Below, in pieces: positions 5,764 to 12,795 of a DNA stretch of 12,795 bases. Both the position numbers and the translations under genes were made by a program. Each line of letters starts with the position of its first letter. Position 1 is the first letter of the stretch. The notes beneath the pieces were generated by a model. It was given only the letters and a program-made list of their open reading frames with translations. It was not told where the DNA came from and searched no databases. Source of the stretch: Polyangiaceae bacterium (lineage in GTDB: Bacteria; Myxococcota_A; Polyangia; Polyangiales; Polyangiaceae); the NCBI GenBank assembly GCA_022447485.1, contig JAKVCH010000043.1, forward strand, positions 1 to 12,795. Reading direction: 5' to 3'.

Positions 5764-6333
5764 ATGTCAGGTGGCAAACCCCTCAGTCGCTTTCATCAGC
5801 CAATCGAAGTCCCAGGACGGCGATTACTGCACCACATACACCTTAACTTCGTTAAGAAGAAGGTTGTAGGTGGAGGCGGTCGTTCAATGAATCAGGAGAT
5901 TCCTTTGATTCCGTTCATTGACTTCCTTCTCTGCATCGTTCTCTTTCTCCTTGCCAGTTTCAGCGCATCTGGTGAGCTTCCAATCGATAAGAATGTGAAG
6001 CTGCCGAATGCTATGAACGCTATCGAGATGATGGAGGCTCCCATTGTTGCCGTGACGGCTACGCAGATTCTTGTGGACGGTATTCCAGCTGGTAGCACCC
6101 GCGCGATCATCGATTCGAATACGAAGCAGAAAATCGAAGAGCTCTCCGAGATTTTGAAGAATAAGCGCGAGCTATGGAAGCAATTAAAGCCGAATGAACC
6201 ATTTCCTGGAAATGTAATCCTGCAGGTCGACCGGAAGGTGCCCGCTCTTGTTGTAAAGAGCGTATTCCAGACGGCAGCATTTGCTGGTTATCCAGCCGTG
6301 AGCTTCATGGTGGGTCGATTGGCCAAGGAATAA
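5764..6333 (+). CDS. ExbD/TolR-family protein, second ExbD of operon B
   Basis: A 189-residue ExbD-type subunit. The membrane helix, IPLIPFIDFLLCIVLFLLAS (46-65), carries Asp53 for proton binding. The periplasmic domain is canonical: APIVAVTATQILVDG, then NVILQVDRKVPALVVKSVFQ and TAAFAGYPAVSFMV. The cytoplasmic N-terminus is about 27 residues longer than in the neighbour and is rich in His and basic residues (RFHQ, LLHHIHLNFVKKK). ATG 5764 has ACAGG six bases upstream. ATG 5887 (Met42) also has a GGAGG, ten bases upstream. I prefer 5764 because the GGGGRSMNQEIPLIPF stretch aligns with GGGHGGKRSSNHEIPLIPF of the first ExbD, so the homology extends upstream of Met42. The gap to the preceding gene is 50 bp, and a strong terminator follows 40 bp after the stop. 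Confidence 0.93.
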   Translation: MSGGKPLSRFHQPIEVPGRRLLHHIHLNFVKKKVVGGGGRSMNQEIPLIPFIDFLLCIVLFLLASFSASGELPIDKNVKLPNAMNAIEMMEAPIVAVTATQILVDGIPAGSTRAIIDSNTKQKIEELSEILKNKRELWKQLKPNEPFPGNVILQVDRKVPALVVKSVFQTAAFAGYPAVSFMVGRLAKE

Positions 6334-6373
6334 TATTCGTTTTTGGCAGAACTTTCTGTCGGAATCGTTGTCC

Positions 6374-6408
6374 AACAGCCAGGGCTGCAGCCTTGGCTGT
6401 TTTCGTTT
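6374..6408 (+). terminator. Strong intrinsic terminator of operon B
   Basis: Positions 6374-6401 form an almost perfect inverted repeat: arm AACAGCCAGGGCTG, 14 positions with a single G-T pair. TTTTCGTTTGT follows on the plus strand. It lies 40 bases after the second ExbD stop and 36 bases before the next start. The gene at 6444 therefore needs readthrough or its own promoter. Confidence 0.85.
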
Positions 6409-6443
6409 GTCCTCGAGCAGATTCTACCTTAATGAGCTAATCA

Positions 6444-7541
6444 ATGGTGAAACGTAATCATTCTGCCGGTCTCGATTCTCTGAATGAATCAAGAGCGAAC
6501 CGTCGCCGCCAATTGGCCACTGGCAAGGCTGCTATTGGCGGTATTCCGCCGCGTCTATTTGGCTGGGGGATGTCTATTCTGATTGTTGGCGGTTTTTTGT
6601 ACTACAGAAACTTCCAGTCAGATGTTGATATTGCGCGCTCCCAGCTTATGGCGAATCAGCGGGCGACTTCCGCGAGTTTAGGACCAAAGTTGATTCCTTT
6701 ACGTGATCAGGTGGAAGGGTTAATCGCCGATCTACAAGAGGACAAGGGGCAGCTGATTGATGAGAGCCAGAACTGGAACGAAGTGCTGTCCTCTCCTTCT
6801 ATTTACTTGCGTCTTCAAGCGAAGGATGCCGAAAGTCCTCAGAAGATAAGACGCGCTGCTCTGAGTTCGCTACGTGACGGATTCTCTTCTTGCTTTCTTC
6901 GCGGAGAGCGCGTGAGTCGAGCGAGTTCTGGCAAGTCCTGCGAGAAGAGCCTTGAGTGCGCCGCAGGGGAGATTTGCAACGAGTATGACACGTGTCAGCT
7001 CCCCAGTAGCCCATTCAATGCTCGTCTTCTCTATCGAGCACTCAAGGTCTTATCCGATAGCTGGCTAAAGGAGCTGGAGGGCGCCAAGTCCGAGCTTTCG
7101 ATCTCAGCTTACGCGGGAACGCTGGAGAGCGTGACAGAAGTCGATATACCGGTCGCGATCGAGGTTTATCAGCGAGCGAAGTATCTGGTGGTCGTTTTGG
7201 ACCAATCTCCAGAACAGAAGCTGCCAGATTCAATACCTGGGGAGTTCGAGTCTGAGATGACTCGTCTGCAGCGTATTCCACATCCAGCGATTGTGGGCAT
7301 CTGGGATCTCGCGTCCAAGAAGTTAATTGCTCGGGTACAAGCGGAGGCAAAAGGCGAGTTACGTCAGGTTGGTACGCGCCAAGCCTACCGTACGGCGCTG
7401 GCAGAGGCTGCCCGGGCCAGCCAGGCCAATAGCTGCGGTCTAGCCATGGCTGTGCGCGATCGGCTCATGACCAGGAGCCCTGAGAGCCCTGAGAGCCCTG
7501 AGCTTGAGGCTGGGAAGCCATCGAACGTCAAAGCTCCTTAG
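6444..7541 (+). CDS. Unrecognised single-pass periplasmic protein with a four-cysteine motif
   Basis: I do not recognise this 365-residue protein. A very basic N-terminus (arginines 17-22) precedes one membrane helix at about 38-54 (LFGWGMSILIVGGFLYY), which predicts an inner-membrane anchor with the bulk in the periplasm. A probable coiled-coil or helical stretch covers about 60-115. A cysteine block follows at 166-184, with C-x5-C-x5-C-x5-C and AAGEIC in the middle, the pattern of small disulphide motifs frequent in myxobacterial secreted proteins. Cys150 and Cys331 flank it and could pair. A mixed region, YLVVVLDQSPEQKLP, is followed by IPHPAIVGIWDLASKKLIAR, and the tail is proline- and glutamate-rich with SPE in triplicate. 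There is no TonB-type SxxxH in the helix. Position suggests a link to the upstream ExbB/ExbD operon, but a strong terminator lies between. The stop overlaps the convergent 5-oxoprolinase gene. Confidence 0.85.
   Translation: MVKRNHSAGLDSLNESRANRRRQLATGKAAIGGIPPRLFGWGMSILIVGGFLYYRNFQSDVDIARSQLMANQRATSASLGPKLIPLRDQVEGLIADLQEDKGQLIDESQNWNEVLSSPSIYLRLQAKDAESPQKIRRAALSSLRDGFSSCFLRGERVSRASSGKSCEKSLECAAGEICNEYDTCQLPSSPFNARLLYRALKVLSDSWLKELEGAKSELSISAYAGTLESVTEVDIPVAIEVYQRAKYLVVVLDQSPEQKLPDSIPGEFESEMTRLQRIPHPAIVGIWDLASKKLIARVQAEAKGELRQVGTRQAYRTALAEAARASQANSCGLAMAVRDRLMTRSPESPESPELEAGKPSNVKAP
7475..7501 (+). repeat. 9-bp tandem repeat encoding SPE units
   Basis: GAGCCCTGA is repeated three times without a mismatch. 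In the frame of the cysteine-motif protein it encodes Ser-Pro-Glu repeats close to the C-terminus. It is an in-frame array whose copy number could vary without breaking the frame. Confidence 0.8.
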
Positions 7542-10500
7542 GGCCCTGGGACGCGCCATAGCCGCCTCCGCCCGGCGTTTCTATTCGCACGCGGTCGCCC
7601 GGCGCTAGCTGCTTTGCCCAGCGTCCTTCAATTGCTTTGTCGTTGTGAAAGGCCCGCCCCCGACTACCGGCTTCACCACCATCGAGCCCAAAAGGCGCAT
7701 AACGACGGCGCTCCCCGATCAGTGCTGCATCTACGGCCTCGAGCGCTTCGAACTCTCTGATTAAACCATCTCCACCTGAGAACGCTCCAGAGCCTCCCGA
7801 CCCTGAACGAACTGCAAACTGAATCAATCGCATCGGATAGGCTTCTTCCAGGTCTTCGGGGTCAGAAACTCTGGTGTTCGTCATATGTGTCTGCACGCCC
7901 GTCGCTCCCGAGTAGTCGGGTCCTGCGCCTGCGCCGCCCGCTATTGTCTCGTAGTAGCCACTCGTCTCAGAGCCGAAGCTAAAGTTATTCATGGTTCCTT
8001 GAGAGGCCGCTTGTAGTCCTGTGATGCCAAAAAGAAGGTCACAGATTCGTTGAGACGTTTCCACATTTCCAGAGACGACTGCCGAGTTGTCGAAAGGACT
8101 CAGTAGACTGGGGTGAGGGAGAATGATTTCTACCGGATCGAGACAGCCTTGGTTGAGCGGAATCGGATCGCCCACCAGCGTGCGTAAAAAGTACATAACT
8201 GCCGCTCGCGTAATTGCTTGAGGTGCGTTGCTATTACCCGGGACAGGAGGGCCGGAACCCGTGAAGTCGAAGACGACCTTTCCGCCATTTTTGCGCAACT
8301 GAAGCAGAAGGGGGGTGCCATCATCCATGAAGTCTTCAAAACGCGCGTTGTTGAGATGCGCCCACGGGAGAAGCTCTAAGGCGCTTTGTACCTTCATGTG
8401 AGCCAGTCTTCGCAGACCGGAGATTGCTCTTCTGGTGGTTGCGTATCCTGCTCGTTTTTCCAGCTCCCTCAGGAGTTGCGCGCCTTTCGCATTGGCAGCT
8501 ACCTGTGCTCGTAGGTCAGCAACCACCATATCGGGTTGGCGTGCTGGATAGGGGCCTTGGGCAAGATGAGCTCTCATCTCGTCCTCTAAGAAGACTCCAT
8601 CGTGGACAATTTGCTCGCCAGAAAAGAGGATGCCTTCTTCCTCGAGAGAGTGGGAAAAAGGAGGCATCGAGCCGGGCGTGATGCCTCCAATATCAGCGTG
8701 ATGCCCACGACTCGCCACGTAGTAGTTGAGCTCACCGTTTTGGCTGAACACCGGGGTAATTAACGTAATATCTGGAAGGTGAGAGCCGCCTTGGGTGGGC
8801 GAGTTGGTGAGGAAGGAGCTTCCAGGCAAAGGCAGCTCTTGACGGCCGTGAATGAAGGCTTCGATACTGGCGCTCATGGCCCCCAGGTGCACAGGAATAT
8901 GGGGTGCGTTGGCGATTAGGCTGCCGGTGTTGTCAAAAAGGGCGCAAGAAAAGTCGAGGCGTTGACGAATATTTGTACTTTGGGCACAGCGCTGTAGTTG
9001 AGTTCCCATCTGCTCAGCAATCGAGGCAAAACGCGCGCCCATGATTGGTAAGAAGGAAGCCTCTCTTTCATCGCTCGGCTCAGGGGTGGGGCGCGCTTGC
9101 GCCTGAACTTGGGAGATCTTGAGGAGACCTTGAACCTGCGTTGCTCGGAAGTCAGACTCCAAGACGATGGTTCCTGTTTTGGCCAGCAGTAGCGCTGGTC
9201 CACAGAGACCATCTGCTGAATTTAGTTCCCGCCAGCACGTCGTTTCAATCTCTAGCACTGGGGCAAGAGAGCGTTTGCCTGATGATTCGACGAAGGTCGT
9301 GTACTCCACCTCTGGTTCGTGAACTGAGCGAATCTTTTGAGCACCATCCGGAGAAGCGTGAGCCGTCGAAGGTGTTTCGCTGAGCTCGACGCTGAGACTC
9401 AGGCATTCAATTTCTGCTTCGGCTTGAATGAAGCTAAATGTTGCTTGATGCCAGTGCTGGTAGGCGTGTCGCAAGTCTTCAATCGTTGTTTTGCTATCGA
9501 TAGGGAAGAGTGCCTCTGAGCGAGAGTTTTTATAACGAAGTTTTAAGTGCACTTTAGAGATGAGCTGGGATGTTGCCTCTGTTCTCTTGTCGCGAGTGAC
9601 TTCGTAGCTGAGGTCTTCTTTGATGAGCTTCGCCTCTTGAAGGCCGTCTAAGAGAAGATGGCGGCTTAAGGTACCATGTAGAGAGACGGTTCGACTCAGA
9701 GAGTAGGGAGCTTGACCAATTCCCCAAGCAGAGAGTACGCCGCTGAGCTCATGAAATACGATCTCTCTGAGATTGAGCTCCCGTGCGATTGCACAAGCTA
9801 ATTGTCCAGCGGCTCCGCCATAGGCTAGAAGTTGGGCGACTTGGGGGTTATGGCCCCGCCGGGAGCTGATTTGGCGGATCGTCTCACTCATATTTGTGAT
9901 CGCGATTTTTAGAAAAGAGAGAGCCAACTCTTCTTGAGGGCTGAGTTCTTCTTTCGAGGCAGCCCGGATATTCGGAATGCCGATGGCCATCATGAGCTTT
10001 TTGAGAGCTGGCTCCAGGCGCTCACTTTTAAGAGGAAAAGGAAATAGATCGTCGCGGATGCGTCCGAGGCTGAGTTGAATATCGGTAATGGTCAGCTGTT
10101 CTGCTTTTGGGTCGCCGTAGCAAAGAGGCCCAGGGTCAGCTCCAGCGCTTTCGGGGCCTACTTTTTGGACAAAGCCATCCCAGGAGCAAATAGAACCTCC
10201 TCCCGCTGCAATGGTTGTCATTTCAAGCATCGGTACGTTCAGCAGGACGCCACCAATTTCCTTCTCGAACAAAAGAGAACGAGACTTATCGACCCAGGCA
10301 ACATCGGTTGACGTGCCGCCGACGTCGAAGGCGATACTGGCAATCGCTGGATTCCGAGCATTGCTCTGATCCTGATAGATTTTTCTCGCCGCCAGAATGC
10401 CTCCAGCCGGGCCGCTTAGCACCGCTTGGTGACCTCGGAATCGCTCCGGTGGGGTGAGGGTGCCGTCGGATCTCATCATTAGAATTTCGGAATCAGGCAG

Positions 10501-11160
10501 GTAGACCTTGAGCTCCTCAAGGTAGCCTTGGAGTCTTGGGGTGAGGTAGGCATCGAGCAGGGCAGTGGACGTTCGTCTTAAGTAGCCGGACTCTGCTCCT
10601 ATTTCGGCTCCTGTCGCCACGAAAAGTCCTGTTTTGTCTCCTAACTCTCTCGCCAAGTCTTGTTCGGCCTTTGGTTTTCTATGCCCAAAAATGCAGGAGA
10701 GAGCGATGCTCTCGAAGTCTCCTTGTTGGAGTGACTTCACCAATTGATCGATACTATCTCTCTCTGGCTCCATAATCACTCGCCCCTGATTGGAGAGACG
10801 AAGATCGAGCTCAAAAACATCTCGATAAAGAGGTTCTGGCGTCTTTATTTCCAGGGAGAATAGTTCGGGGCGAGCTTGGTGGCCAATTCGGATCAGGTCC
10901 TTGAACCCGCGGCTGACTATCAATGCCGTCGGGCTGCCTTTTCTCTCGAGTAAAGCATTGGTGGCTAAAGTGGTTCCAATTCTAAGTCTAACAGCTGGTA
11001 GAGACGCCGCTGCATCGTAGCCAAGAAATTGTCTGATGGCGTAAATAGGGGCAAGGTTCGAAGAAAGGAGCTTTATCGTGCGTCGCTGTCCGGTCTGATG
11101 ATCTAGGTGAATACAGTCGGTGAATGTACCGCCTCGGTCGATCCAAAATTCATGGCGCAT
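7528..11160 (-). CDS. 5-oxoprolinase (ATP-hydrolysing), fused HyuA-HyuB type
   Basis: This 1210-residue protein should convert 5-oxoproline (pyroglutamate) to glutamate with ATP in the cytoplasm. The N-terminal HyuA-like part (about 1-690) has the acetate/sugar kinase-type ATP motifs: IDRGGTFTD (7-15), LSGPAGG (248-254), FDVGGTSTD (278-286), AAGGGS (318-323) and GPESAGADPGPLCYG (335-349). From about residue 700 the HyuB-like part has IAEQMGTQLQRCAQSTNIR, FSCALFDNTG, HIPVHLGAM and ASRGHHADIGG, and it ends with TPGGGGYG. The wording DRGGTFTD and RIGTTLATNALLERKG, and the single-chain fusion, fit eukaryotic OPLAH and its bacterial counterparts better than N-methylhydantoinase or acetone carboxylase relatives. 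Length is close to family size (human about 1288). The start ATG 11160 has a weak TAGG seven bases upstream. It lies 24 bp after clpA and may share its transcript. Confidence 0.93.
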   Translation of the reverse strand: MRHEFWIDRGGTFTDCIHLDHQTGQRRTIKLLSSNLAPIYAIRQFLGYDAAASLPAVRLRIGTTLATNALLERKGSPTALIVSRGFKDLIRIGHQARPELFSLEIKTPEPLYRDVFELDLRLSNQGRVIMEPERDSIDQLVKSLQQGDFESIALSCIFGHRKPKAEQDLARELGDKTGLFVATGAEIGAESGYLRRTSTALLDAYLTPRLQGYLEELKVYLPDSEILMMRSDGTLTPPERFRGHQAVLSGPAGGILAARKIYQDQSNARNPAIASIAFDVGGTSTDVAWVDKSRSLLFEKEIGGVLLNVPMLEMTTIAAGGGSICSWDGFVQKVGPESAGADPGPLCYGDPKAEQLTITDIQLSLGRIRDDLFPFPLKSERLEPALKKLMMAIGIPNIRAASKEELSPQEELALSFLKIAITNMSETIRQISSRRGHNPQVAQLLAYGGAAGQLACAIARELNLREIVFHELSGVLSAWGIGQAPYSLSRTVSLHGTLSRHLLLDGLQEAKLIKEDLSYEVTRDKRTEATSQLISKVHLKLRYKNSRSEALFPIDSKTTIEDLRHAYQHWHQATFSFIQAEAEIECLSLSVELSETPSTAHASPDGAQKIRSVHEPEVEYTTFVESSGKRSLAPVLEIETTCWRELNSADGLCGPALLLAKTGTIVLESDFRATQVQGLLKISQVQAQARPTPEPSDEREASFLPIMGARFASIAEQMGTQLQRCAQSTNIRQRLDFSCALFDNTGSLIANAPHIPVHLGAMSASIEAFIHGRQELPLPGSSFLTNSPTQGGSHLPDITLITPVFSQNGELNYYVASRGHHADIGGITPGSMPPFSHSLEEEGILFSGEQIVHDGVFLEDEMRAHLAQGPYPARQPDMVVADLRAQVAANAKGAQLLRELEKRAGYATTRRAISGLRRLAHMKVQSALELLPWAHLNNARFEDFMDDGTPLLLQLRKNGGKVVFDFTGSGPPVPGNSNAPQAITRAAVMYFLRTLVGDPIPLNQGCLDPVEIILPHPSLLSPFDNSAVVSGNVETSQRICDLLFGITGLQAASQGTMNNFSFGSETSGYYETIAGGAGAGPDYSGATGVQTHMTNTRVSDPEDLEEAYPMRLIQFAVRSGSGGSGAFSGGDGLIREFEALEAVDAALIGERRRYAPFGLDGGEAGSRGRAFHNDKAIEGRWAKQLAPGDRVRIETPGGGGYGASQGPKEL

Positions 11161-11184
11161 GGCTCAGCCTAGCGAGAATTAATT

Positions 11185-12795
11185 TTAGGAATAGGAGAAG
11201 TGGAGCTTTCCTCCTTTGACGCCAACTTTGGCCTTCCCTCCCTTGACGAGGGCGCCGAATAGGACTTCGGAACTCAAAGGTTTTTTCAGCAAGTCTTGAA
11301 TCAACCTTGCCAGAGGGCGAGCGCCGTTGTCAGGGTCGTAGCCTTTCTCCGCCAAAAATTGCTTAGCTTGAGTGGTGAGCTCCAACTCAACATCTCTTTC
11401 TTGAAGTTGCGTGCGCAATTCTACAAGGTTCTTCTCAACGACCTGCACCATGACCTCTGGCTGAAGAGGTGCGAAAGAGATGCGAGCGTCGAGTCGGTTA
11501 CGGAACTCTGGAGAGAAGGTCCCTTTCAGTGCTTTTTCATCTTTGCCCTCGGAGGTGCGAGAACCAAAGCCCAGCGGACGTCTTGCTAAGTCTTCTGCGC
11601 CGACATTACTTGTCATAATCAAGACCACATGGCGAAAGTCCGTCTTTTTGCCGTTGTTATCCGTGAGCGTTCCGTGATCCATAATCTGCAATAGTACGTT
11701 GAAGATATTGGGGTGGGCTTTTTCTATCTCGTCAAGCAAAAGGACGGCGTGAGGAGTCTTAGCCACGGCTTCTGTGAGTAGTCCGCCTTGGTCGAAACCA
11801 ACGTAGCCAGGAGGTGCCCCGATAAGGCGCGACACCGTATGCTTCTCCATGTATTCGCTCATATCAAAGCGAATCAATTCAACGCCCATTGTCTTCGATA
11901 ATTGGCGAGCAACCTCTGTTTTGCCGACTCCGGTTGGTCCGGTAAAGAGGTAGGAACCAATCGGCTTTTCTGGGGGGCGTAGGCCAGCTCGAGCGAGGCG
12001 AATGGCCGCTGAGAGCTCTTCGATTGCTGGATCTTGACCAAAAACAGCCTTCTTGAGATCGACCTCGAGATTCTGTAGCGCCGCCCTGTCATCGCTTGAT
12101 ACTTGCCGCGGAGGAATTTGAGCCATGCGAGCCACGACCTCTTCGATTCCTTCGACGGTCACCACTTTCCCCTGGGCGGGGTTGAGCTTTGCATTGGCTC
12201 CTGCTTCGTCCATCAAGTCGATGGCTTTATCAGGTAGTTTGCGATCAAAGAGGTGCCGCTCCGCCAAATGAACCGCCTGCTCAATGGCATCTTCAGCGTA
12301 GGTCACTCCATGATAGGATTCGTAGCGAGGCTTCAGACCCTGAAGGATTTGAACCGTTTCCTCGACGGTTGGCTCCAGCACTTCGATCTTTTGGAAACGT
12401 CGAGCAAAAGCCCGATCTTTTTCGATGTGCTGACGGAATTCCTCGAAGGTTGTTGCGCCCATCACTCGCAGCTTGCCGTTGGATAGGCCAGGCTTGAGAA
12501 GATTGGCGGCATCCATACTACCGCCACTTGATGCACCTGCTCCCATAACTGTGTGCATTTCGTCGACGAAGATCACCGCATGGGGAGTGTCCTCTAGTCG
12601 TTTGATCACCGCCTTCATTCGGTTTTCAAAATCGCCACGGAATTTAGCTCCAGCCACGATCGAAGCCATATCGAGGGCGTAGATTTCAAGCTCCTTCAGG
12701 GGTTCGGGTACTTCCCCGGCGACGACCTTTTGAGCCAAGCCCTCCGCGATGGCGGTTTTGCCTACGCCGGCGTCACCGACCAGGAGGGGGTTGTT
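11185..12795 (-). CDS. clpA: ATP-dependent Clp protease ATP-binding subunit ClpA (partial, N-terminus outside window)
   Basis: This hexameric AAA+ unfoldase feeds proteins into ClpP in the cytoplasm. The frame is open to the window edge and gives 536 residues; roughly the first 200 (N-domain) are missing. The first AAA domain begins at the edge with LVGDAGVGKTAIAEG (Walker A), VIFVDEMHT (Walker B) and RAFARRFQK. There is no middle coiled-coil domain: DEAGANAKL passes quickly into AVFGQDPAIEELSAAI, which argues for ClpA over ClpB or ClpC. The second AAA domain has FTGPTGVGKTE, RFDMSEYMEKHTVSRLIGAP, LLLDEIEKAHP and the Arg finger region SPEFRNRLD. RPLGFGSR occupies the ClpP-binding IGL/F loop position, so it should dock ClpP. 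The C-terminus (KLHFSYS) is shorter than in E. coli. The adaptor gene clpS, often upstream, would be outside the window. Confidence 0.96.
   Translation of the reverse strand, partial: NNPLLVGDAGVGKTAIAEGLAQKVVAGEVPEPLKELEIYALDMASIVAGAKFRGDFENRMKAVIKRLEDTPHAVIFVDEMHTVMGAGASSGGSMDAANLLKPGLSNGKLRVMGATTFEEFRQHIEKDRAFARRFQKIEVLEPTVEETVQILQGLKPRYESYHGVTYAEDAIEQAVHLAERHLFDRKLPDKAIDLMDEAGANAKLNPAQGKVVTVEGIEEVVARMAQIPPRQVSSDDRAALQNLEVDLKKAVFGQDPAIEELSAAIRLARAGLRPPEKPIGSYLFTGPTGVGKTEVARQLSKTMGVELIRFDMSEYMEKHTVSRLIGAPPGYVGFDQGGLLTEAVAKTPHAVLLLDEIEKAHPNIFNVLLQIMDHGTLTDNNGKKTDFRHVVLIMTSNVGAEDLARRPLGFGSRTSEGKDEKALKGTFSPEFRNRLDARISFAPLQPEVMVQVVEKNLVELRTQLQERDVELELTTQAKQFLAEKGYDPDNGARPLARLIQDLLKKPLSSEVLFGALVKGGKAKVGVKGGKLHFSYS

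Noticed and set aside
5887..6333. Shorter start (Met42) for the second ExbD of operon B
   Set aside because: It would leave only four residues before the membrane helix and cut away the glycine-rich segment shared with the first ExbD. It cannot be fully excluded because GGAGG precedes it.
11185..12795. ClpB or ClpC instead of ClpA
   Set aside because: There is no middle coiled-coil domain between the AAA modules, and the ClpP-docking LGF loop is present, which excludes ClpB and disfavours ClpC.
1..12795. CRISPR array, tRNA, rRNA, insertion sequence or prophage
   Set aside because: No spaced identical repeats of CRISPR length, no cloverleaf, no transposase or phage protein, and no terminal inverted repeats with target duplications were seen.

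Overview
The window looks like chromosome from a Gram-negative, myxobacterium-like or Bdellovibrio-like bacterium (Myxococcota, Bdellovibrionota or a neighbouring delta-type lineage). Three things point there. It has two separate gene sets of one ExbB/TolQ protein plus two ExbD/TolR proteins, the 1:2 layout of Myxococcus AglR-AglQ-AglS. It encodes a periplasmic protein with the CxxxxxCxxGxxCxxxxxC pattern common in secreted myxobacterial proteins. It has a ClpA-type unfoldase. GC content looks moderate, roughly 50-55% by eye. No phage, transposon, CRISPR, tRNA or rRNA is visible.

Layout from left to right. Positions 1-956 (minus) hold the N-terminal 318 codons of a polytopic membrane protein. 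I read it as a degenerate relative of membrane-bound proton/sodium-pumping pyrophosphatases that lacks their catalytic aspartate motif. It has its own candidate promoter. Positions 1282-3462 (minus) are transport operon A: ExbB, then a 360-bp repeat-rich spacer, then ExbD, ExbD. It ends in three in-frame TAG codons carried on a 15-bp tandem repeat, running directly into a short intrinsic terminator. Positions 3463-4371 form a 909-bp divergent intergenic region with no convincing gene but good hairpins on both sides. Positions 4372-6333 (plus) are operon B: ExbB, intercistronic hairpin, ExbD, ExbD, then a strong intrinsic terminator. Positions 6444-7541 (plus) encode an unrecognised single-pass periplasmic protein with four evenly spaced cysteines. 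Convergent to it, overlapping by 14 bp, are a fused HyuA-HyuB 5-oxoprolinase (7528-11160, minus) and, 24 bp upstream of that, the C-terminal two thirds of clpA (11185 to the window end, minus).

How the genes may work together. Each ExbB/ExbD set should form an inner-membrane, ion-driven motor: an ExbB pentamer around an ExbD dimer, with the proton-binding aspartate kept in all four ExbD proteins. The presence of two different ExbD genes per set suggests heterodimers. No TonB, TolA or TonB-dependent receptor is visible. The cysteine-motif membrane protein after operon B is the nearest candidate partner, but that rests on position only. 5-Oxoprolinase (pyroglutamate to glutamate, ATP-dependent) and ClpA (ATP-dependent unfolding for ClpP) look like ordinary housekeeping genes, possibly co-transcribed.

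The parts most worth a second look are the degenerate pyrophosphatase-like gene, the paired divergent 1:2 ExbB/ExbD operons with structured leaders, the 15-bp repeats inside operon A, and the cysteine-motif protein.
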